A stretch of DNA of 64,000 nucleotides from Chloroherpeton thalassium ATCC 35110 (GCF_000020525.1 NC_011026.1:3229457-3293456); one strand, 5' to 3'. Counted from the first letter of the stretch, positions 28,801 through 37,353 are shown. The notes: generated from the letters alone by a model not told the origin. Numbers and translations are program-made.

Positions 28801-29074
28801 CTGGACGAGAGGTTGAATACACATACTTCACGCCGGGAATTTCATTGACCGCTTTTTCGAGCGGCTTTGCCACACGCTCTTCAACTTCTTTTGCGCTGCC
28901 ACCGGGATAGGAAACGTAGATATCGACCATCGGGACCACAATCTGAGGCTCTTCCTCCTTCGGCGTCATGGATGTGGATAAAATACCCACCAAAAGCGCC
29001 GCAATCATCAAAAGTGGCGTGACCTTCGAATCGATAAATGCGCTTGCTATATTTCCCGCAAGTCCTTCTCTCAT
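25865..29074 (-). CDS. RND-family efflux pump, inner-membrane subunit
   Basis: 1069 aa, the normal size for an RND proton/drug or metal antiporter. It has an N-terminal span, two large periplasmic domains and twelve predicted spans. The TM4 proton-relay pair is intact (TGIVVDDSIIIAENVERH). The early EEEPQIVVPMVDIYVSYPGGSA segment is common in pumps of environmental bacteria. The substrate is not readable; it lacks the methionine clusters expected of a copper or silver CusA. The start overlaps the stop of the adaptor gene by 4 bp (ATGA). The outer-membrane channel, adaptor and pump are read leftward in that order. Confidence 0.9.
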   Translation of the reverse strand: MREGLAGNIASAFIDSKVTPLLMIAALLVGILSTSMTPKEEEPQIVVPMVDIYVSYPGGSAKEVEERVAKPLEKAVNEIPGVKYVYSTSRPDFALITVRYEVGENTEASLVKLWSTMMKYMEKMPPGTQFPLLKNVSIDDVSILNLTLWSDRYTPYQLRQVGTEMMDEIKKINDVADVEVKGGLRRQVRVILDQAKLKSYQITPLQIAQQIEAANQQVTTGYFQKVNQEFVVRTGEFFKSIEDVSQLVVGISGNSPIYLKDVANIVDGPEEVASYSFMGIGSATHDVPDGVDRFKEYPAVTLEIAKRKGSDAMNVAEQVVNKVDMLKGTLIPADIHVTETRNYGRTASDKVYTLIEHLIGAILSVTIVVGIFLGWRGGLVVFASVPITFALTLFVYYVFDYTLNRVTLFALIFVTGIVVDDSIIIAENVERHFQMKKLPPLQAALAAISEVGNPTILATFTVIASVLPMIFVSGLMGPYMSPMPIGASLAMMFSLMVALIGTPWLAYRLLRGAHHGGEDEYDIKKNPAYKMYNSVLTPLIEDSKKAWIAIGIVTLMLVGAIMMIPFKMVELKMLPFDNKSEFQVIIDMPEGTTLEQTARVTKEIAGYLKTVPEVTNYQYYVGTNAPINFNGLVRHYYLRQGPNMADIQVNLVSKEERSEQSHPIAKRVRPQIQEIAKKYNAQVKVVEVPPGPPVLSTLVAEVYGPDYDKQIEIAKKIRNVFEETEGVVDVDWLVEDDQTVYNLDVDKEKAALRGVSTEQIVQTLRMALAGSQVGLLHSENDIEPVGIELRLAKEERTSIRDLAHVYVRSMTNQLIPVSDVVRVEEKMEDKSIYRKNLKRVVYVTADVAGVVESPVYAMLNMDEKIKKIDLPEGYSIDPLYTSEPFLEDKLAMKWDGEWQITFEVFRDLGAAFAVVLVVIYLLIIGWFQSFKTPLVMMVSIPLSLVGIIPGHFIHGAFFTATSMIGMIALAGIMVRNGVLLIDFIELRRNEGVSLKEAVLESAVVRTRPILLTAGTVVIGAVVILFDPIFQGLAISLMWGSLLSTVLTLGMVPLIYYIVEKKNESEPKKS

Positions 29075-30180
29075 TGAGCCCCTCCCGCATTTTGCTGATT
29101 AACAACTTTCACTTTTTGAACATCTCTTAAAGGAGCATCTTTCTCCAAAACGATCATCTCGCCGGAATCCAGACCGGATAACACTTCAACGTATTCACCA
29201 AATTCACGCCCCGTGCGAATCCAGCGAAGGTTGGCACGATTGTCACTGACAATAAAAATGCCTTCAAGCTGACCGCGTGAAAAAACCGCTGATTTCGGAA
29301 CCAATAGGGTTTTTTGTTTCGTCTTGGAAATCGCAATACGCGCAAACATTCCCGGCTTGATAGAACCATCCACATTTGGCATATCCACTTTCACTTTAAA
29401 CTGATGGCTCATCGCATCGGCAGAAGGGACAACCTGGCTGATCTTTGCATCGTATGCGAGATCCTCTTTGCTAACTGAATTGGCGGGCATAATGACCTTT
29501 ACTGGCATCCCAACACTGAGGAAACCGATTTCGCTTTCCGGCACAGAAGCCGTTACTTTCAATTTGCTTGCACGCTCCACCACAACGACGGGCATACCTG
29601 GTGTCGCTAAATCGCCTTCATCAACAAACTTGTCAGCCACAACACCGCCAAATGGCGCGGTAATGCGAACATAGTGAAGCAATTCTTCGACCTCGTTCTT
29701 CATCTCTTCCGCTGCTTTTTTCTGAGCTTTTGCGCTCTCATAAGCCAAACGGACATCATCCATTTCCTTTTCGGTGGCTGCTTTTTTGGCATAAAGCGCT
29801 TCAAAACGATTGTAGTTTTTTTCCGCGTTTTCGAAGTTTGCTGTTGCTGCGGCTATTTGAGCTTCAATCTGACCCAATTTTGCATCAATATCGTTGCTGG
29901 AAATTTTCACCAACAATTGTCCCGCATTGACATAATCGCCTTCTTTAACATAAACGCCTGTAATTCTACCCATCACTTTAGTGCCGATTTCCGCCCGATC
30001 GCCTGCCTCCACAGTGGCCGAATAAATGATTGGCTCTTCGGTTGTTTCGGCAACCACTTGAGAGGTTTTAACTGGCACAGGCGCGCTGTTGTCCTCAGCC
30101 ACTTTAGGGGTTTCGCCTCCACCACAACCAGTCATCCAACCGGCTGCAACCATTAAAAATAAGTACAAGGTTCTCCGCAT
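29071..30180 (-). CDS. RND adaptor (membrane fusion protein), lipoprotein
   Basis: 369 aa. The N-terminus is a lipoprotein signal with lipobox MTGC. Then come a split lipoyl/barrel-sandwich domain (VEAGDRAEIGTKVMGRITGVYVKEGDYV and ITAPFGGVVADKFVDEGD), a coiled-coil hairpin rich in Glu, Lys and Ala (about 100-165), and a beta-barrel with the membrane-proximal domain. It bridges the pump and the TolC-type channel in the periplasm. It lies 38 bp after the channel gene and overlaps the pump gene by 4 bp, so translation is coupled. Confidence 0.9.
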   Translation of the reverse strand: MRRTLYLFLMVAAGWMTGCGGGETPKVAEDNSAPVPVKTSQVVAETTEEPIIYSATVEAGDRAEIGTKVMGRITGVYVKEGDYVNAGQLLVKISSNDIDAKLGQIEAQIAAATANFENAEKNYNRFEALYAKKAATEKEMDDVRLAYESAKAQKKAAEEMKNEVEELLHYVRITAPFGGVVADKFVDEGDLATPGMPVVVVERASKLKVTASVPESEIGFLSVGMPVKVIMPANSVSKEDLAYDAKISQVVPSADAMSHQFKVKVDMPNVDGSIKPGMFARIAISKTKQKTLLVPKSAVFSRGQLEGIFIVSDNRANLRWIRTGREFGEYVEVLSGLDSGEMIVLEKDAPLRDVQKVKVVNQQNAGGAQ

Positions 30181-30218
30181 TATTATTTGTCCTCTTTTTT
30201 AGTTCTGTTGTATGATTT

Positions 30219-31655
30219 CTACTTTTCCAAATTTTCTGCACCGGCATAGTTCCCACTATAAAAGCGAAGATCGCTTGCGGCTATTCTGAAATCGTATTTC
30301 GCTTTCAGCAAACGGAGGCGGGAATTGGTAAGGCTGGCTTCACTTGTCAGCATTTCTGAAGGACGCTGAAGACCTTCCGCAAACCTTTGACTTGAAATTT
30401 TATAACTGGCTTCGGCTTGGCTCACGGACTTTTCCGCAATTTCTACACGATCTTTCGCCGATAACAAATTGCGAAACGCCTTGCGAACATCCACGAGCCC
30501 TTGTTCTTTGGCTTCCTCATACTTCACACGCATTTCTTGAGCATCCGCCGACGCTTGACGCACACGCCCTAAACGACCGAGTCCATCAAAAATATTCCAT
30601 TGCAGGCTAACCCCAATTGTCCAGTTCTCGCCGTCGCTGCCAAGCACTTCATCACCATTCCAATCGTAGCGGCCAAACGCATTAAGCCTTGGCATCCAAC
30701 CTAAGCATTCCATGGTTTCTTTTCGGCTGGCGGCGTGCTCAAAAGATTCCAACGCTTTAATGTCGGAACGATCCATTGGAGCATTGTCCGAATTGACTTG
30801 AGGCAAATTTGTTGCAACGATCAAATCATCCGTTGGCTCAATCGTGACGTTCTCTTCGATTCGCAATAAAAAGCGAAGCATGTCGCTTGCATTGCGAATG
30901 TCGTTTTCAGCCACCATTTTTTGATCTTGCAATTCCGACAAACGCACCTGCGCAGCAAGCAAATCAGCTTCAGTAATTAAGCCTTTCTCAAAAGAGGCTT
31001 TTGCTTCATTTGCATAAGCTTGAATCGCTTCAAGGGCTTTTTCAATAGCAACCAGCTTTTGTTTGGCCAAAACCATCCCGAAGTAAGCTTTTTCAACCCC
31101 CAAAGCAATGGCTTCCTCCGTGCGCTTCAAGCTAAACTCGTAGCCTTCAGCTGCTGCTGCTGCGGCTGATTTTCCCCAAATAGCATCGAGGTTTAAAAGC
31201 GGCTGTTGAACTTCAATGGCTGTATTGAAATTGTTGATTTCATTGGGATCATTCAATAATGGCAGATTCGGATCCATGTAGTTCGTTAGAGAAGTTCCTC
31301 CTGGACCGCTAAAATCACCCATGTTAAAAATACCTTGACGAAGTTTTGCGCCAAATACGGCTACAGGATCGTTTGAGCGAACAAAAGTTTCAGAAACCGT
31401 CACCTTGGGAAGAAACCCACTCCAACTTTCTAAACTCTGTGCTTCGGCTTTTTCAAGCTGATGACGAGCAATCGTTACCTGATGGTTTTTTGATTTTGCC
31501 AGTTCCAACGCCTCGCTGAGCGTTAATTTTCGTGTCGCGCCGTCTTGCGCGTAAACCGGCGAAAATCCGCAACACACAACCAGCACAAAAGCCAGTAACC
31601 ACGCTTTTTGCTTTACATGTTTTTGATACAAAATTTTTGTCCCCCTGTTAGACAT
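30219..31655 (-). CDS. TolC-family outer-membrane efflux channel
   Basis: The ATG at 31655 has an AAGG 9 nt upstream and gives 478 residues with a signal peptide (LLAFVLVVCCGFSPVYAQ); a start at 31733 would add 26 residues in front of it and is less likely. The mature part shows two outer-membrane efflux repeats: LTLSEALELAKSKNHQVTIARHQLEKAEAQ and a second half with coiled-coil segments. It is the first gene of the channel-adaptor-pump operon. Control elements probably lie in the palindrome-rich 31656-32097 region. Confidence 0.88.
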   Translation of the reverse strand: MSNRGTKILYQKHVKQKAWLLAFVLVVCCGFSPVYAQDGATRKLTLSEALELAKSKNHQVTIARHQLEKAEAQSLESWSGFLPKVTVSETFVRSNDPVAVFGAKLRQGIFNMGDFSGPGGTSLTNYMDPNLPLLNDPNEINNFNTAIEVQQPLLNLDAIWGKSAAAAAAEGYEFSLKRTEEAIALGVEKAYFGMVLAKQKLVAIEKALEAIQAYANEAKASFEKGLITEADLLAAQVRLSELQDQKMVAENDIRNASDMLRFLLRIEENVTIEPTDDLIVATNLPQVNSDNAPMDRSDIKALESFEHAASRKETMECLGWMPRLNAFGRYDWNGDEVLGSDGENWTIGVSLQWNIFDGLGRLGRVRQASADAQEMRVKYEEAKEQGLVDVRKAFRNLLSAKDRVEIAEKSVSQAEASYKISSQRFAEGLQRPSEMLTSEASLTNSRLRLLKAKYDFRIAASDLRFYSGNYAGAENLEK

Positions 31656-31789
31656 ATTTGTTTGCCTTATAATTTTGTCAATATGATTTGGTGATTTCCA
31701 TTCGTAAAAAAACCGAAAAGTCCTACTCGCCATCTTTTTCCATCGACTTTACTACCTTTTTTCCAAGCAAATCCTATAACTCTAAAAAT

Positions 31790-31811
31790 TATATAACTAC
31801 ATGGTTATATA
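31790..31811. promoter_or_regulatory. palindromic operator candidate upstream of the efflux operon
   Basis: A perfect 8-bp inverted repeat TATATAAC / GTTATATA around TACATG, about 135 bp upstream of the channel gene start. The length and spacing suit a TetR- or MarR-type dimer. No dedicated regulator gene is adjacent. Confidence 0.45.
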
Positions 31812-31910
31812 CTACAAATATTTCAAAAAAAAAGCAAATGCGTTTTCAGTTATCTTTTGCAAAAAAGTGATACTTACGCGAGACTTAAAGGTACGGGTAG
31901 ACTTGATCGC

Positions 31911-31957
31911 GCGTGAAAATATGGTGTTAAGCGTTCTTTTGCAAGATTTTTTCACGC
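31911..31957. repeat. long-loop inverted repeat in the divergent region
   Basis: A perfect 9-bp pair GCGTGAAAA (31911-31919) / TTTTCACGC (31949-31957), 29 bases apart. It could be a hairpin in a leader RNA or two half-sites. It lies between the efflux operon and the DUF302 gene. Confidence 0.4.
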
Positions 31958-31983
31958 TGATTTTTTAAACCTAATACAGGATG

Positions 31984-32004
31984 CGAAAATTAGTCTAATT
32001 TTCG
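31984..32004. promoter_or_regulatory. palindromic operator candidate upstream of the DUF302 lipoprotein
   Basis: A perfect 9-bp inverted repeat CGAAAATTA / TAATTTTCG with GTC between. It lies just upstream of a weak promoter-like pair (TTTGGA at 32005, TAGTAT at 32029, 18 bp apart) and about 100 bp before the lipoprotein gene. It looks like a repressor or activator site. Confidence 0.45.
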
Positions 32005-32109
32005 TTTGGATGTATTTGGGCGAATTGTTAGTATAGGCCGCTTATTTTTTTAATAAAAAATTCACTTCACCGTCCCTTTTAACTAATTATATCAATAATG
32101 ATTTGCGAT

Positions 32110-33099
32110 ATGAAAACACTGCTTCAACGTACGGTTGCACTCTTTTGGATTGCCACATTCGCTTTAACCGGCTGCGACGATGATTCATCAAGCTCCTCAA
32201 AATTGCTCGACCCACGCGACATGGTTATTGAGGTTGAAAGTCCCTACGACACGAAAACCACCGTCGACACCATCGTTCAAAACATCATTGATTTATCTGG
32301 TTGGGGACTGGCGCATGGCGCTGCCGTCAGTTTTAGCGACTTGCTCAACAAAGGCTGGACAGGCACGCAATATGACAGCATTTATGCAATTGAAATTTGC
32401 AACCCGTCTTATTCCGGCACGATTCTTTCCGATCCAACGGCAAAGTTTGCCTCAGTGATGATGCCTTGCGTGATTTCGGTTTATCAAAAGGACGATGGAA
32501 AAACTTACGTGTCCTACATGAATGCCAGATTAATGGGCGAAGTTTTCCAAGATTATCCGATTATTCGCGATATGATGGGCTCAAACATTGCAGCTGACCA
32601 AGACAAAATGCTTAACTTTTTGGATTTGCCTGAAAATGATTGGGGCTCTTCGCTTCCTGGCTTGAATAAAGACGAAATGGTTTTGGACAAACAAAGCCTT
32701 TATGACGATATCGATACCACTGTCGCGAAAATTCGCGAAGCCATTGAAGCCGATTCTGTCAACACCGTCAATTGGGAATTCTTCCTTAAGCGCGAAACCG
32801 ACGAACTTGATGAAACCATCAAAACCAAAAAGCCTGGCGAATTCGACGATCTCGGCAGAGTTTGCTTAATTGAAATTTGCAACAAAACTTATTCTCGCCA
32901 AATCCTGCAAGCCGCTGACGACCGCTTCATCACAACATTCTTGCCTTGCACCATCGCCGTTTATGAAAAAGAAGATGGCACGGTTTGGATTGCCAGAATG
33001 AACACCAAGCGCTTGGGACAGGTTTGGGGCGGAACAATTGAAGATGTGATGAGCCAGCTTGTCACACCAGATGTTGCCAAATTTGTTGTTGGAAAATAG
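32110..33099 (+). CDS. lipoprotein with two DUF302 domains
   Basis: 329 aa from the ATG at 32110 (an ATG 12 bp earlier is possible). The signal peptide ends in lipobox LTGC; Asp follows the Cys, which in enterics would hold it at the inner membrane. Two repeats of the DUF302 type are plain: AIEICNPSYSGTIL with MMPCVISVYQKDDGKTYVSYMNA, and LIEICNKTYSRQIL with FLPCTIAVYEKEDGTVWIARMNT. Each has the paired cysteines (EICN and PC) of the family. DUF302 proteins are often met near sulfur and efflux genes, but their function is unknown. It is divergent from the RND operon. Confidence 0.8.
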   Translation: MKTLLQRTVALFWIATFALTGCDDDSSSSSKLLDPRDMVIEVESPYDTKTTVDTIVQNIIDLSGWGLAHGAAVSFSDLLNKGWTGTQYDSIYAIEICNPSYSGTILSDPTAKFASVMMPCVISVYQKDDGKTYVSYMNARLMGEVFQDYPIIRDMMGSNIAADQDKMLNFLDLPENDWGSSLPGLNKDEMVLDKQSLYDDIDTTVAKIREAIEADSVNTVNWEFFLKRETDELDETIKTKKPGEFDDLGRVCLIEICNKTYSRQILQAADDRFITTFLPCTIAVYEKEDGTVWIARMNTKRLGQVWGGTIEDVMSQLVTPDVAKFVVGK

Positions 33100-33121
33100 A
33101 TTTTTCCGCGTACTACATTTT

Positions 33122-33140
33122 AGCCGGCTTCATGCCGGCT
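33122..33140 (+). terminator. terminator after the DUF302 lipoprotein
   Basis: A 7-bp GC-rich stem AGCCGGC / GCCGGCT with a 5-base loop and a run of Ts. It lies 22 bp past the stop. An upstream ATG for the next gene (33132) falls inside this hairpin, which argues against that start. Confidence 0.85.
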
Positions 33141-33179
33141 TTTTTTATTTGTATTTTACAGCAAACAGAATGTTGTGCT

Positions 33180-34373
33180 ATGAAATGTAAAATCGGTGTG
33201 GCCTATCCGTTTGGCTGCCAAAATCTCGTGAAGCCCTCAAACGGCGCAGAATATAAAGTCTCGTTGCTAGCAAAATTTCTCAAAGAGGAAAAATTCGCAG
33301 ATGTTCGTTTTTTGAGCATAAACCGTTGCGAATTTAAAAAGCAGGACGAAAATATCACCTATCACGACGCGCCCTACCCAACCGTCGGCTGGGTCAAATC
33401 GCTGGATTTTCTTATTCGTCGCATTTTATATAGAAAGCCCATTGAGCTGGATTTCTCACTTTGGGCGATGTACAAGCTTCCCAGCTACGATTCGAAAGTC
33501 ATTGCAGAATTTGAGGAGCTGGCCAAATGGGCGGACATTGTTCTGTTCGAGTGCGTGCATTTTGCACCGATGGGCATTCCGATTTTGCAAAAACATGGCA
33601 AAAAATCCATCGTGATTATTCACGATGTCGTCTTCGAGCTGTTCCAACCAAAATATAAATGGATTACGAAGATTGTCAGCAAAATTGAAATAGACGCTGT
33701 GCAACAGGCCGACCACATCATTTCGCTGACCGAACACGATGCCAAACGATTTCAACAGCTTGGCGTCAAGAAGCCCATGACCGTTCTACCTTTGCCAACT
33801 GAAAAACCCGTGATTCAACGCGACGCCGTGAAAAGCGTTCAGGAAAAATATCAAATTGACGAAAAATCCTTGATGTTCATCGGCGGCTATAATCACAATG
33901 TGCACGCAGCGGAAAAAATCATGGACATCATCGCGCCAAAATTGCCAGAGTATAAATTCTACATTTTGGGCAGCGTCTGCAACGCGAAGGAAATCGTGCA
34001 GCGCGAAGCCAAAAATGTGATTAAAGTTGGGCGCGTTTCAGACGACGAAAAGCACGCATTTTACGAACTCTGCACGTTTTGCTTGGTGCCTGTTTTCGGC
34101 GTTCCCGGCGGATTTTCGACCAAGCTTGTCGAGGCGCTTTCCTACGGCATGGTCATCTTGACAACGGCACTGGGCGCACGAGGCGTTACTTTCGAACACG
34201 ATAAACACGGCGTGGTTTGCGACGATTTTGAATCTTACCCCGAGCGCATTCGCTCGCTTAACGATTCGCAAAAACAAGCGTACTCACAAGCTGCCTTAGA
34301 ACTTTCCGAAAAGTATAATTACAAAACCGTTTATCGGGACTATTTGCCAATTATCGAGTCGCTTTTGAAATAA
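33180..34373 (+). CDS. glycosyltransferase, family 4 type
   Basis: 397 aa from the ATG at 33180, chosen because the earlier ATG lies in a terminator and the protein family begins close to KIGVAYPFG. GT-B fold: an N-terminal acceptor half, then VLPLPTEKPV, the donor half SLMFIGGYNHNVHAAEKIMDII, and the E-rich nucleotide-sugar region VPVFGVPGGFSTKLVEALSYGMVILTTALGARG. It probably adds a sugar in surface polysaccharide or glycolipid synthesis; donor and acceptor are unknown. It is convergent with the PIG-L gene. Confidence 0.8.
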   Translation: MKCKIGVAYPFGCQNLVKPSNGAEYKVSLLAKFLKEEKFADVRFLSINRCEFKKQDENITYHDAPYPTVGWVKSLDFLIRRILYRKPIELDFSLWAMYKLPSYDSKVIAEFEELAKWADIVLFECVHFAPMGIPILQKHGKKSIVIIHDVVFELFQPKYKWITKIVSKIEIDAVQQADHIISLTEHDAKRFQQLGVKKPMTVLPLPTEKPVIQRDAVKSVQEKYQIDEKSLMFIGGYNHNVHAAEKIMDIIAPKLPEYKFYILGSVCNAKEIVQREAKNVIKVGRVSDDEKHAFYELCTFCLVPVFGVPGGFSTKLVEALSYGMVILTTALGARGVTFEHDKHGVVCDDFESYPERIRSLNDSQKQAYSQAALELSEKYNYKTVYRDYLPIIESLLK

Positions 34374-34424
34374 TAGCGCTCATTTTGCCAGTGCAAAAAG
34401 TTTTTTCAAAACTTCTGATTTGCC

Positions 34425-36395
34425 TTAGTGCGCTGGTTGCGCAATCAAATTGAAGAATAATTTTAGCGCTCCCGTGTGAAACTGCCGAAGCTGGCGATAC
34501 AAGGCAAGCGAAGTGTAGGTATAAGTTCCCTTTCCATATTTTGCCCAAAGCAGTGAAGTTGGCGGTGCGTTTTCCCCAGTATCGCTCATCTGAAGCAATC
34601 GCTGATATTTCGCGGAAGTTTGCGCAGTGTCGTTTTCGGGCAAATATAAATTTCGTTCTTGCACCCAGCCCCACCAATCAATTGGCTCAATTTTATTTGG
34701 CTCGTTTAAAAGCGGGTGATTTGGCAAAAGCATTTTCACCGGCGCAGATTCCTCCGTCACGCGCTTTCGTGAAAGCATTAGCGGATACGGCGCAAAGTCA
34801 TGGCCGTTCCAATCAAATGTTTTGTGATAAAAACAGACCACATTCCCACCATTTTTGACATACTCGAGCAAATTTTCATTCAGCTTGACCAAATCCGAGC
34901 GGTAAGCATACGCTCGCAAATCCAGCAAAATGGTGGAATATTTATGAAGTTTTTTGCTGGCCAGCGCTGCAGAGTCGAGCAGCGCATAATTGATTTGAAA
35001 CGAGTTTAGAAAATCTGGCAAGGTGTAATCATACGTTTGCACCAAACCAATTTTCACATTTTGCGGAACATGAACAGCAATCGGCTTTAGCTCCACGGTT
35101 TCAACTTGCGGCGATAATCCATTTTCTTTGGCGAATCCGCCCGCAGGCCTTGCCTTAACCGTAAGGGAAACTCCTTCCGATTCGTACGGCTTTTTAATTT
35201 TTACCAAAATGGTGTCGGAAATCAAGCGTTTGTTTTCGCCCGAAAACACATACGGCTTGCGAAAAATGACTTCGCCTGATTGTTCAACAGAAAGCATCAC
35301 GGGCAAAATTTTCTCATAACGATTCAGCATGTTCACTCTGAACAAAAGCGCGTAAGTTGCTGGCTCAAGCTGCTGCGATTCCGACAAAGTTGCAAAACGA
35401 AGCGGCGCAAATTTTGGAAAAACTTGCAAACGGAACGGCGCTAAATCTGCATCGGCGGTTTCTTGCTCGGGCAAAAGTGCTGGCTTTTCGGAAGGAGGAA
35501 TTCCCGACAAAAGACTGGTATCGTTTCTTAAGGCAAAGCCTTTCGCGTGTTTCATCAATTGGTAACGATGCCGCTGATTGAAAAGCCAAGGCGCGGTTTC
35601 GGGCGTGACTTTATCCATGCCTTGCGAGCGGTGCTCGGCAAGCGCCTGAATTGCCACATCTTGCGCAGAATTTCCCAAGCAATCCCTCGCGTGCATGTTT
35701 AGCTGAACCAACGAAGTTTCAGAAACAACCTCGTTTTGAAACGTGCGATAAAAAAGCCGTTTGATTTGCCATGCAGGAAGTCGTTCACCCCAAAATTGCT
35801 CGGGCTGATAATTGGAATCGGCGGCTTTCTGAAAAGCGTCATAGGCGCAAAGTCCAACGACTTGATGCTGCCCATGTTGCCGGCGCTCGCCTGTCGTTAC
35901 GGTATCGTGGTTTGTGATGATGACATCCGGTTGCAGCTTGCGAATGAAATAAACCAGTTTTGCCAGAACGGCTTCTTTTCCACCCCATTTTTCAAAAGTT
36001 TCTGAGGCTGTTTTTGAATAGCCAAAATCGGGAAAGCTGAGAAAGTAGGGCGTAGAGCCTAAAATCTTTGCTGCGGCTCGGGTTTCCTTTTGACGAATCG
36101 CGGCAAGCTCATCTTGCAAAGCGCCACCGATTTCGTTTTGCCCGCCTTCGCCGTTTGTAAAAAAGAGCGTCGCGGTTTCGGTAAGCGAATCTTGACGCAT
36201 GAGTGCGAGTGTGCCGCCGTCTTCGTCGTCGGGATGCGCGGCAAGGGAAAGCACCAATCGATGTTTCGAAACGGACGCGCTATCGGAAAAATGTTCGGCG
36301 GAATAAAGAAAAGTGGATGCCGAAAAAATCCGGCATCCGCAAAAAATCACACAAAGGAGAAAAAACTTAGAAAGTCGCAAGTGCTTTAACATCAT
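34425..36395 (-). CDS. PIG-L/LmbE-family deacetylase with long C-terminal region
   Basis: 656 aa from the ATG at 36395 (the frame opens at 36431). The N-terminus is a signal-like segment containing FCGC, a possible lipobox. About residues 40-280 are a zinc-dependent N-acetylglucosamine deacetylase domain: AHPDDED at the start (two zinc ligands), TNGEGG, and HGQHQ (third ligand). The last 370 residues are a beta-rich region and a GATase-like segment (KIGLVQTYDYTLP to NGGNVVCFYHKTFDWNG) of unclear role. It overlaps the end of apt by about 29 bp, so the genes are coupled. The true substrate is unknown. Confidence 0.8.
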   Translation of the reverse strand: MMLKHLRLSKFFLLCVIFCGCRIFSASTFLYSAEHFSDSASVSKHRLVLSLAAHPDDEDGGTLALMRQDSLTETATLFFTNGEGGQNEIGGALQDELAAIRQKETRAAAKILGSTPYFLSFPDFGYSKTASETFEKWGGKEAVLAKLVYFIRKLQPDVIITNHDTVTTGERRQHGQHQVVGLCAYDAFQKAADSNYQPEQFWGERLPAWQIKRLFYRTFQNEVVSETSLVQLNMHARDCLGNSAQDVAIQALAEHRSQGMDKVTPETAPWLFNQRHRYQLMKHAKGFALRNDTSLLSGIPPSEKPALLPEQETADADLAPFRLQVFPKFAPLRFATLSESQQLEPATYALLFRVNMLNRYEKILPVMLSVEQSGEVIFRKPYVFSGENKRLISDTILVKIKKPYESEGVSLTVKARPAGGFAKENGLSPQVETVELKPIAVHVPQNVKIGLVQTYDYTLPDFLNSFQINYALLDSAALASKKLHKYSTILLDLRAYAYRSDLVKLNENLLEYVKNGGNVVCFYHKTFDWNGHDFAPYPLMLSRKRVTEESAPVKMLLPNHPLLNEPNKIEPIDWWGWVQERNLYLPENDTAQTSAKYQRLLQMSDTGENAPPTSLLWAKYGKGTYTYTSLALYRQLRQFHTGALKLFFNLIAQPAH

Positions 36396-36915
36396 ATTTG
36401 CTGAGTTTTGCGCGACCGTTGAGGAAGCCAAGCTCCGTTAGGAAGCAAACTCCGGCGATTTCGCCGCCAAGTCGCTCAATTAATTTGCAAGTTGCTTCGG
36501 CTGTGCCGCCGGTTGCGAGCAAGTCGTCGTGAATCAAAACGCGGTCGCCTTTTTCGATTCCATCAACATGAATTTCCAACGCATCGGTGCCGTATTCGAG
36601 CTCATATTCTTCCTTAATGGTTTCGGCAGGAAGTTTGCCCGGTTTGCGCACCAAAATGAGGCCGGCGTCCAATTTGTAGGCCAGCGCTGCGCCAAAAATA
36701 AATCCACGAGATTCAATTCCGACAATTTTATTGATGTTTTTGTCCTTATACATCTCGGTTAAAACATCAACCGTTTCGGCAAACACGGCTTTGTCCTTCA
36801 AAACGGTGGTCAAATCTTTGAACTGAATGCCTGGTTTTGGAAAGTCAGGAATGTTGCGAAATGCGTTGATAAAGCGTTCTTGAAACGCCTTGAAAGCTTG
36901 TTCATCCAATGCCAT
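36367..36915 (-). CDS. apt: adenine phosphoribosyltransferase
   Basis: Salvages adenine: adenine + PRPP to AMP + PPi. 182 aa from the ATG at 36915; an upstream frame to 36987 would add 24 residues without family support. The family landmarks are FPKPGIQFKDLTTVL near the N-terminus, the loop VGIESRGFIFGAALAYKL, VRKPGKLP, and the PRPP-binding motif VLIHDDLLATGGTA. The last codons overlap the start of the PIG-L gene. The upstream gap to 37353 is AT-rich. Confidence 0.95.
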   Translation of the reverse strand: MALDEQAFKAFQERFINAFRNIPDFPKPGIQFKDLTTVLKDKAVFAETVDVLTEMYKDKNINKIVGIESRGFIFGAALAYKLDAGLILVRKPGKLPAETIKEEYELEYGTDALEIHVDGIEKGDRVLIHDDLLATGGTAEATCKLIERLGGEIAGVCFLTELGFLNGRAKLSKYDVKALATF

Positions 36916-37353
36916 TGTAACTTGGTTTTTTATTAGTGAGAAAAATCCGTGATTAAAATCCGCACGTGCTTCAATCATCTCAAGCATGTGTGAAAGAAGC
37001 TGGAAAGTTAAACGGACTGTGCGGTTTTCACAAGGTTTAAAAGTTGCCGGTAATTGAAAAATTCATGAATGACACCTTTATTTTTATTTGAAGCGCCACT
37101 TATTTTGTTAGCCCGTTTTTCAAAGCTTTATTTTTCATCGATATTCTGACTCGATTATTTTTAATTTTTGGCAAAAATATTTGATTGAAGTGTACTCAAC
37201 CCTATATAAAAAAGGAACTTACACGATAAAATCCCTTATAAATAGTAAAAATTACTCTTTGTGATTTTTTTGTGATAAAAAAGAAACTTATCTTTTTTGG
37301 ATTCGTGTTATAGCCCTTATGATGAGTTTTTTCACCCAAACCTCAGTACCACC
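36916..37353. other. divergent intergenic region apt / TPR gene
   Basis: About 440 bp, strongly AT-rich from 37060 on. It must hold both promoters; a TATATA near 37203 could be a -10 element for the rightward gene. No hairpin or small gene stands out. Confidence 0.35.

Noticed and set aside
33132..33179. Upstream ATG for the glycosyltransferase at 33180
   Set aside because: It lies inside the terminator hairpin (33122-33140) of the DUF302 gene.
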